Origin: an uncultured Clostridia bacterium
Lineage (GTDB): Bacteria; Bacillota; Clostridia; TANB77; CAG-508
Reading direction: 5' to 3'
Assembly (NCBI GenBank): GCA_944392885.1
Contig: CALXYG010000005.1
Coordinates: forward strand, 1-41,981
DNA: 41,981 bases
Shown here: positions 36,083 to 41,981 of the stretch, in pieces
Layout of the letters: every line of letters begins with the position of its first letter
How positions within the stretch are numbered: position 1 is the stretch's first letter
Made by a program: the position numbers and the translations under genes
The notes under the pieces: model-generated
Seen by the model: only the letters and a program-made list of their open reading frames with translations
Told to the model about the DNA's origin: nothing
Database searches by the model: none

Positions 36083-36329
36083 CCATAAAAATAAAAGAAT
36101 ATTAAGATAAAAACAACTTTACCATAACCTAGGCTAAAGTTGTTTTCAAGTTATAGGAGGTTTTATTTTCTATAACTTGAAACATTATTACACAGAAAAA
36201 CTGCAATACAATTTTTTGAATGGACAAACTTGAGTTTTTTAGTATACAATAAGCTTTAGGCTCTTATACTTGCCAAAGAGGAACAAGTGAAAAGCTTTAG
36301 GAGCCTTGCTCATCGAAAAATTCTGCTTA
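36083..36329. other. Structured non-coding stretch with tandem hairpins
   Basis: Contains the terminator at 36110-36146, directly followed by a second hairpin with 13-base perfect arms (36144-36156 and 36170-36182, loop carrying GGAGG). Further on are two copies of AAGCTTTAGG with nested inverted repeats (AGGCTC/GAGCCT and ACTTG/CAAGT) up to about 36307. It may be the end signal of the minus-strand XRE gene or a small structured RNA. Confidence 0.4.
36110..36146 (+). terminator. Terminator after the AI-2E permease gene
   Basis: 12-base arms (36110-36121, 36135-36146), with T-rich right side. Confidence 0.7.
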
Positions 36330-36518
36330 TTAACTTTTTAAGTAGTTAATCAATTCATCATTGGGAATGTCTAAAACTTTTACTAGCTTCTTTAATGTTT
36401 GAACCCTAGTTTCAGATTCGTTTTTTTCAATTCTTTGTAATTGTCTCCAACTAATATCAACTATCTCTGCTAACTGCTCTTGCGTTAACTTTTTCTTTAA
36501 ACGATTTTCACGAATCAT
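36330..36518 (-). CDS. Small XRE/Cro-type DNA-binding regulator
   Basis: A 62-residue protein that is little more than a helix-turn-helix: RLKKKLTQEQLAEIVDISWR then LQRIEKNESETRVQTLKKL, followed by a KVLDIPNDELI tail. It is divergent from the two-component genes, with an inverted repeat in between (36532-36579), so it may control itself, the response-regulator operon, or both. Confidence 0.85.
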   Translation of the reverse strand: MIRENRLKKKLTQEQLAEIVDISWRQLQRIEKNESETRVQTLKKLVKVLDIPNDELINYLKS

Positions 36519-36531
36519 ATTATATCACCCA

Positions 36532-36579
36532 AGACAATTATGTCATGTGAACAAACAAAAATGTATGACAAAATTGTCT
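36532..36579. promoter_or_regulatory. Inverted repeat, candidate operator between regulator genes
   Basis: Arms of 15 bases (36532-36546 and 36565-36579) match as an inverted repeat with a single mismatch and an 18-base spacer. It sits immediately upstream of the XRE gene and ahead of the response-regulator promoter. Confidence 0.55.
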
Positions 36580-36642
36580 GAGAGAAAACAATATATTCAT
36601 AAAACCTTAATAAATTAGTGGCTTTTTTCTTAAGAAATACTA

Positions 36643-36651
36643 TGCTATAAT
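36643..36651 (+). promoter_or_regulatory. Extended -10 promoter for the two-component genes
   Basis: TGCTATAAT (extended -10, TG-n-TATAAT) with no good -35 (T-run at 36623-36628). The response-regulator ATG is 24 bases downstream. Confidence 0.55.
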
Positions 36652-36674
36652 GTAAAAAATGCGAGGTGAATAAA

Positions 36675-37370
36675 ATGTACAACATATTGGTAGTAGATGA
36701 TGATAAAGAGATTGTAAAGGCTATTGATATATATCTTAGCAAAGAAGGGTACCACATAATAAAAGCATATGATGGAATAGAAGCTTTAAAATATGTAAAA
36801 GAAAACGTCATTCATTTGGCAATTTTAGATATCATGATTCCTCAAATGAATGGTATACAATTAGCAACTAAATTAAGAGAAAAGTATTCTTTTCCAATTA
36901 TTATGTTATCTGCAAAATCGGAAGACTATGACAAAATAGAGGGATTAAATAATGGAGCAGATGATTATGTAACAAAGCCGTTTAATCCACTAGAGTTAAT
37001 TGCAAGAGTAAATTCCAATATTCGAAGATATACTACTTTAGGAGCAATGAAAGAAGAAAAAGAAAATCGTTATCAAACTGGACAGCTAATAATTGATGAT
37101 AATACTAAAGAAGTAACAGTGGATGGTAACTCAATTAAGTTAACACCAACAGAATATAATATTTTAAAATTTTTAACCAAGAATAAAGGAATCGTATTTT
37201 CAATTAATCAAATATATGAAAATGTATGGGAAGAAGAGAGTTATGGCGCTGAAAATATTATAGCTGTACATATAAGACATATTAGAGAAAAAATAGAAAT
37301 AAATCCAAAAGAACCAATGTACTTGAAGGTAATTTGGGGAATCGGTTACAAAATAGAAAACATTAAATAG
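36675..37370 (+). CDS. OmpR/PhoB-type response regulator
   Basis: A 231-residue regulator. The receiver domain has the acidic pocket VVDDD (8-10), phospho-acceptor D52 (LAILDIMIP), conserved T/S and K (MLSAKSEDYDKIEGLNNGAD, DDYVTKPF). The C-terminal winged-helix domain (KLTPTEYNILKFL, VHIRHIREKIE, VIWGIGYKIE) binds DNA. Start ATG 36675 follows GAGGTG; an upstream GTG at 36666 lies in the ribosome binding site. The kinase gene follows after 10 bases. Confidence 0.95.
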   Translation: MYNILVVDDDKEIVKAIDIYLSKEGYHIIKAYDGIEALKYVKENVIHLAILDIMIPQMNGIQLATKLREKYSFPIIMLSAKSEDYDKIEGLNNGADDYVTKPFNPLELIARVNSNIRRYTTLGAMKEEKENRYQTGQLIIDDNTKEVTVDGNSIKLTPTEYNILKFLTKNKGIVFSINQIYENVWEEESYGAENIIAVHIRHIREKIEINPKEPMYLKVIWGIGYKIENIK

Positions 37371-37380
37371 GAGGTGTAGA

Positions 37381-39357
37381 ATGGAACAATTTAAATATTC
37401 ACTTTCTATAAAAACTTTATGTTATATTATTGCTCCAATCTTACTTATTATGTTATTGACTAGCATAGGTTCGACTCTTTATGTAGCAGAGGAGCCAGAT
37501 ATAACGCAAACCAGTTCTTTTGTAGAAACAAAAAGGTTTGAGCAAATTTATAAAAATTGTTTATCAGGTTTATATCACAATGCACTTCAGACAAATAGAG
37601 AGAATGAAGTAATAAACAGTGAACCTTCAGAAACAACTCAAGGTGAATCAAATATTTATATTAATCATAATAATCAACAATACTATTTTGAAGGAAGCCT
37701 AAAGTTTATTATTGAAACTAAAGATAATAAAATATATACCAATATTTCTTCTTTAACAAATGAAAACATAAATAAAATAAAAACTGAAATTGAAAAACAA
37801 GATTTCTATTGGACAAAAACACAAAATGGTATTATAACTAATTTAGTACAAGAAGAAACTAATAATTACTATTCACTTGAAGATAGTGAAAATAAAATTT
37901 ACAGTTTTTTAATAAAAGATTACGTAAGTACAGATACATACAAAAGTGAGAATATGATTTATCAAATTGCAAAAAGCACTTATCAGGGGATTATAATTTA
38001 TTTACCGATTGGAATTGTAGGACTTAGTTTGATTTGCGTATACTTAATTGCCAGCGTAGGGCATAAAAAGGGAAGAGAAGATATTTATCTAAATTCATTT
38101 GATAAAATCCCAACTGAAATAGCTATTTTTATCATAGGAATCTTATACATAATTATGGCTTATTTTGCAATGAGAATAGCACAGTCTATAATAAATAATC
38201 TTGAACAGTTTGCAATTTTGGCATTAATAGGGGCTATACCGGCCTATTTAGTTACAATTTTAGCATTTGTAACATTTGTACGTAGAATAAAATCACATAC
38301 ATTGCTTCGCAATAGTATTTGCTATCGTATTATAATAAAAATAATAGAATTTATTAAAAACATGAAAATTACATTTAGAACAGCTATTTTATATTTTATG
38401 TTTGGATTTATAACAACAATTCTCATATTAGAAAGAGATAGTGGATGGAACCTATTACTTCTAATTGGCATGTGGATTGTTTGCGGTATATATATATTAA
38501 ATCGAGTGATAGAATACTATAAAATTCGAGATTTTATCCAACATTTATACGAAGGAAATGAAGTAAAACCATTAAATGAAGTAGAATTTAAGGGAGAATT
38601 TAAAAAACTTGTACTAAAACTAAATGATATAGCTTCTGGTTTCTCAAATGCAATTGAAAAAGGTATTCAAAGCGAAAGATTAAAGACGGAGTTAATTACA
38701 AATGTATCACATGATATTAAAACACCTCTTACCTCTATAATAAATTATGTGGACTTATTAAAAAAAGAAAACCTTGAAAATGACAAAGCAAAAGAATATT
38801 TAGAAGTCTTAGATAAAAAATCTCAAAGATTAAAAAAGCTAACAGAGGATTTAGTAGAAGCTTCAAAGGCTTCTTCTGGAAATATTAAACTAAATATGGA
38901 AAATTTAAACATGAAGGAATTAATAGCACAAGAAATAGGAGAGTTTGATGAGAAGTTTAAGGAAAAAGGTTTACAGATTATAAAAAATTTTACAGAAAAA
39001 GATATATTAATATATGCAGATGGAAAATACATGTCCCGTATTTTAGATAATTTATTTTCCAATATTGCAAAATATGCATTACCTAATTCAAGAGTATATA
39101 TTGATGCAAACATGACAACTGATGGAATTGAAATTATGTTTAAAAACATTTCTGCAAACCAATTAAACATTACAGCAAATGAATTAATGGAACGATTTGT
39201 AAGAGGAGATGTAGCAAGGAGTACAGAAGGAAGTGGATTAGGACTATCTATAGCAGAAAGTTTAACAAAATTACAAGGAGGAAGCTTTGATATTTACTTA
39301 GATGGAGATTTATTTAAGGTAGTTATAAAGTTTAAAAAAATTCACCAAAATCATTGA
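37381..39357 (+). CDS. Sensor histidine kinase
   Basis: A 658-residue membrane kinase, partner of the preceding regulator. N-terminal helix at about 10-33, a sensor loop of about 160 residues outside the membrane, then several helices (about 200-380) and a HAMP-like linker. Catalytic core: H-box NVSHDIKTPLTSI with H444, N-box region DNLFSNIAKYALP, G-box GSGLGLSIAESL. The N-box reads DNLFSNIAKYA, a normal variant. The signal is unknown. Preceded by GGAGG. Confidence 0.94.
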   Translation: MEQFKYSLSIKTLCYIIAPILLIMLLTSIGSTLYVAEEPDITQTSSFVETKRFEQIYKNCLSGLYHNALQTNRENEVINSEPSETTQGESNIYINHNNQQYYFEGSLKFIIETKDNKIYTNISSLTNENINKIKTEIEKQDFYWTKTQNGIITNLVQEETNNYYSLEDSENKIYSFLIKDYVSTDTYKSENMIYQIAKSTYQGIIIYLPIGIVGLSLICVYLIASVGHKKGREDIYLNSFDKIPTEIAIFIIGILYIIMAYFAMRIAQSIINNLEQFAILALIGAIPAYLVTILAFVTFVRRIKSHTLLRNSICYRIIIKIIEFIKNMKITFRTAILYFMFGFITTILILERDSGWNLLLLIGMWIVCGIYILNRVIEYYKIRDFIQHLYEGNEVKPLNEVEFKGEFKKLVLKLNDIASGFSNAIEKGIQSERLKTELITNVSHDIKTPLTSIINYVDLLKKENLENDKAKEYLEVLDKKSQRLKKLTEDLVEASKASSGNIKLNMENLNMKELIAQEIGEFDEKFKEKGLQIIKNFTEKDILIYADGKYMSRILDNLFSNIAKYALPNSRVYIDANMTTDGIEIMFKNISANQLNITANELMERFVRGDVARSTEGSGLGLSIAESLTKLQGGSFDIYLDGDLFKVVIKFKKIHQNH

Positions 39358-39383
39358 CAACCCGTGACAAACTGTGATATTAT
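39354..39383 (+). promoter_or_regulatory. Promoter for rpoB overlapping the kinase stop
   Basis: TTGACA at 39354-39359 contains the kinase TGA; 18-base spacer; TATTAT at 39378-39383. It implies a leader of roughly 410 bases before rpoB. Confidence 0.65.
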
Positions 39384-39800
39384 TATAAAGCAATTATGCA
39401 AATCAATAAAAGATTTTGTTCTAAATAATAAGAATATTAATCTACTAGAAATAAAAAAGCAAGGGTGGTTAATATTAAGAATATCATAGTAACAATAAGT
39501 TAAGAAAAATTTTAAAAAGGTAAGTTGGTAAAAAAGCTTTTACCAACATGCCTTTTTATTGCTGTTTTCACATTGGTTTATGTAAATTGAAAGAAGAGGA
39601 ATTAAAAAATAAATCAGGTACAAATAAGAGTAGCCGTAAGAGCAGGGGCGTAGCTTGTTGTAAAACATTTATTTTTTAAGAGGGACTTCTTTTAAAATAT
39701 AAATATAGAATTTGAGGTCAAATTCTAGAAAATCTGCTCATACAAAAAAAAGGAAGCATGCCACGAAGGATATGTTTTCCAGATTTAGGGGTGATTCGTT
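39358..39800 (+). other. Long rpoB leader with hairpins
   Basis: 443 bases without a convincing gene. A terminator-like hairpin has 10-base perfect arms (39524-39533, 39538-39547) followed by CCTTTTT, and another inverted repeat is at 39706-39715/39718-39727. A 44-codon ORF at 39548 has no ribosome binding site. The hairpin could act as an attenuator of rpoB expression. Confidence 0.5.
39524..39559 (+). terminator. Terminator- or attenuator-like hairpin in the rpoB leader
   Basis: Stem GTTGGTAAAA/TTTTACCAAC with 4-base loop, then ATGCCTTTTT. Lies about 250 bases ahead of rpoB. Confidence 0.55.
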
Positions 39801-41981
39801 TTGTTAAAAGAGGTTAAGAATGGGAAAAGCACTCGTAAGGATTTTGCAAAAGTTGGAGATTTTATTGAAATGCCAAACTTAATTAAGGTGCAAAAGGATT
39901 CTTATGACTGGTTTGTAAACGAAGGACTTGGTGAAGTACTAAAAGATATTTCGCCAATTGTAGACTTTTCAGGGAATTTAGTTCTTGAATTCTTTGACTA
40001 CTACATGGAAGAAAAAACAAAATACACACTAGAAGAAGCAAAAGAACGTGATGCTACATATTCTACAAGGCTTCATGTAAAAGTAAGACTAATTAACCGC
40101 GAAACAGGAGAAATAAAAGAGCAGGAAATTTATTTGGGGGATTTCCCACTTATGACTGATAGTGGAACCTTCATTATTAATGGTGCAGAAAGAGTTGTTG
40201 TTAGCCAATTAGTACGTTCTCCAGGATGTTATTATGCAGAAGAATTTGATAAAACTGGTAAAAAGATATATACATCTACTGTTATGCCAATACGTGGTGC
40301 GTGGTTAGAATATGAAACAGATAGTAATGACATATTCTATGTAAGAGTAGATAGAACTAGAAAAATACCAATTACAACATTATTACGTGCAATTGGTATT
40401 GCAACAGACCAACAGATATTGGATTTATTCGGTGAAGATGATAAGCTAATTGCAACAATTAACAAAGATACAATTAAAACATCAGATGAAGCCTTAATAG
40501 AAATTTATAAAAAATTAAGACCAGGAGAGTTACCAACAGTTGATGCGGCTAGAAACTTATTTAATGGTTTATTTTTTGATGATAGAAGATATGATTTAGC
40601 TAAAGTTGGCCGTTACAAATACAACAAGAAATTATGTTTAGCAGATAGAATTAATGGAAAAATTACATTTGATGCTATTATAGATCCAGAAACAGGGGAA
40701 GTACTAGTTGAAAAAGATACACAAATAAACAAGGAACAAGCAATTCAAATACAAAATACAGGAATCAACATTGTAGATGTAAAAGTAAATGACAAAAAAG
40801 TACGTATAATTGGAAATGGAACTGTAGATATTCATCACTTTGTGGATGAAAAAGATTTAAAAGGAATTAATATTAAAGAAAAAGTTAATTATGAAATTTT
40901 AAAAAATATTCTTGACAATACAGATAAAAAAGAACTAAACAAAGCAATCAAGGAAAGAATGGAAGAATTAGTTCCAAAACATATTACAACAGAAGATATT
41001 ATAGCTTCAGTTAACTATTTGTTAAATTTACAATATGACCTTGGAAAAGTAGATGACATTGACCACCTAGGAAATAGACGTATCCGCTCTGTTGGAGAAT
41101 TATTACAAAATCAATTCCGTATAGGACTAACTAGACTAGAGAGAGTTGTTAAAGAGAGAATGACTATTCAAGACCTAGATGTTATAACACCACAAACATT
41201 AATTAATACAAAACCAATTACATCTGCTATTCGTGAGTTTTTTGGTAGTTCGCAATTATCACAGTTTATGGATCAGACTAATCCACTTTCAGAATTAACA
41301 CATAAAAGAAGGATTTCGGCATTAGGTCCAGGTGGATTATCAAGAGAAAGAGCAGGGTTTGAGGTAAGAGATATTCACTATACACATTATGGAAGACTTT
41401 GTCCAATAGAGTCACCAGAAGGTCCAAATATTGGTTTAATTTCTGCTTTGACCAGCTATGCAATGATTAATGAATATGGTTTTATAGAAACACCATATCG
41501 TAAAATAGATCCAGTTACACACAAAGTAACAGATGAAGTAGAATATATGACAGCAGATGAAGAAGATGGTTATATCATTGCACAGGCAACAGAACCTATG
41601 GACAAAAATGGAAAATTCATCAACAAGCGTATTAAAGTTAGATATTTAGATGAAGTAACAGATGTTGAACCAGAAAAAGTAGATTATATTGATGTATCAC
41701 CAAAACAACTAGTGTCTATTGGGGCAGCAATGATTCCTTTCTTAGAGCATGATGATGCAAAACGAGCCCTGATGGGTGCGAACATGCAACGTCAGGCAGT
41801 TCCACTTATGATGACAGAGTCTCCAATTGTAGGAACAGGAGTGGAGTATCGTGCAGCCATTGATTCTGGAATCACTATTATGGCAAGAGAGTCAGGAATA
41901 GTAGAAAAAGTAACTGGTGATGAAATTATAATTAAAAATACAAAAGGCAATACAGATACATATAGATTACGTAAATTTAAG
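39801..41981 (+). CDS. rpoB: RNA polymerase beta subunit, 3'-partial
   Basis: The first 727 residues of RpoB; the gene runs off the window. I start at TTG 39801 ([18 protein letters not shown]) with AGGGGTGA seven bases upstream. Recognised: [43 protein letters not shown], the rifampicin region [20 protein letters not shown] followed by [24 protein letters not shown] and [20 protein letters not shown]. The rifampicin-region residues are the usual drug-sensitive ones. The rplJ/rplL genes that often precede it are absent; the two-component system is there instead. No in-frame CGG in these 727 codons. Confidence 0.97.
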   Translation, partial: MLKEVKNGKSTRKDFAKVGDFIEMPNLIKVQKDSYDWFVNEGLGEVLKDISPIVDFSGNLVLEFFDYYMEEKTKYTLEEAKERDATYSTRLHVKVRLINRETGEIKEQEIYLGDFPLMTDSGTFIINGAERVVVSQLVRSPGCYYAEEFDKTGKKIYTSTVMPIRGAWLEYETDSNDIFYVRVDRTRKIPITTLLRAIGIATDQQILDLFGEDDKLIATINKDTIKTSDEALIEIYKKLRPGELPTVDAARNLFNGLFFDDRRYDLAKVGRYKYNKKLCLADRINGKITFDAIIDPETGEVLVEKDTQINKEQAIQIQNTGINIVDVKVNDKKVRIIGNGTVDIHHFVDEKDLKGINIKEKVNYEILKNILDNTDKKELNKAIKERMEELVPKHITTEDIIASVNYLLNLQYDLGKVDDIDHLGNRRIRSVGELLQNQFRIGLTRLERVVKERMTIQDLDVITPQTLINTKPITSAIREFFGSSQLSQFMDQTNPLSELTHKRRISALGPGGLSRERAGFEVRDIHYTHYGRLCPIESPEGPNIGLISALTSYAMINEYGFIETPYRKIDPVTHKVTDEVEYMTADEEDGYIIAQATEPMDKNGKFINKRIKVRYLDEVTDVEPEKVDYIDVSPKQLVSIGAAMIPFLEHDDAKRALMGANMQRQAVPLMMTESPIVGTGVEYRAAIDSGITIMARESGIVEKVTGDEIIIKNTKGNTDTYRLRKFK

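Noticed and set aside
39450-39560. T-box riboswitch (AGGGTGGTT before a terminator hairpin)
   Set aside because: The AGGGTGG string resembles a T-box, but the ACCGCG part is missing, fewer than 100 bases separate it from the promoter, and rpoB is not a T-box gene.
39548-39682. 44-codon ORF in the rpoB leader
   Set aside because: No ribosome binding site; its ATG lies at the foot of a hairpin; composition is not gene-like.
1-41981. tRNA, rRNA genes and CRISPR arrays
   Set aside because: No T-loop-like motifs in a cloverleaf context, no rRNA-like stretch and no regularly spaced direct repeats were seen in the intergenic regions.

Overview
The window is AT-rich DNA from an endospore-forming member of the Bacillota (class Clostridia). 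It carries spoIIE, a CotF-type spore coat gene, a SleB-type hydrolase, mecA and the radC-mreBCD-mrdA-minC cell-shape block, with strong AAGGAGG-type ribosome binding sites and TTGACA/TATAAT promoters. It looks like an uncultured low-GC gut-type lineage. I cannot name the genus from the sequence.

Layout. At 1-1498 is the end of a mobile element, the large serine recombinase, whose right end cuts a ZIP-family metal transporter gene (remnant 1499-1801). Then come a low-molecular-weight phosphatase, pcrA, a CotF-like gene, an M23 peptidase, and mecA on the minus strand. At 7696-13916 a single-direction block holds DUF4321, radC, mreB, mreC, mreD, mrdA and minC. At 14051-14781 are two small minus-strand genes. 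At 15209-24374 are two giant surface proteins in tandem. At 24758-27237 is spoIIE. From 27343 to 36082 are a thioesterase, a WG-repeat protein, a tail-anchored protein, acpS, tatD, lemA, a SleB-like hydrolase, exodeoxyribonuclease III and an AI-2E-type permease. At 36330-39357 are a small XRE regulator and a divergent two-component system. From 39801 rpoB runs off the right edge.

Main discovery. Six otherwise sound genes (recombinase, M23 peptidase, mecA, radC, mreC, spoIIE) appear frameshifted. In every case the break lies exactly at an in-frame CGG codon and is repaired by a +1 shift that skips the C and reads GGN (glycine). radC and spoIIE each have two such sites, giving eight repairs on both strands. 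A ninth in-frame CGG, in the gene at 29787, is best read the same way and gives an earlier stop. I scanned every gene here for in-frame CGG and found none read as arginine, although CGG as a string is common out of frame and AGA, AGG, CGT, CGA and CGC are all used for arginine. The repaired proteins have family-typical lengths (SpoIIE 825 aa, RadC 233, MreC 270, MecA 206) and regain conserved residues, such as the glycine of the RadC IIIGDG motif. The simplest reading is that CGG has lost its arginine meaning and acts as a general +1 frameshift signal, or that CGGN is a four-base glycine codon. Standard gene callers would break these six genes into 14 pieces.

How the genes work together. The mre-mrdA-minC block is an elongation and division-site module. 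spoIIE, the CotF-like protein and the SleB-like protein serve sporulation and germination. mecA and pcrA are housekeeping stress and repair genes. The mobile-element recombinase also carries the CGG shift, so the element appears to use, or depend on, the same recoding as its host.
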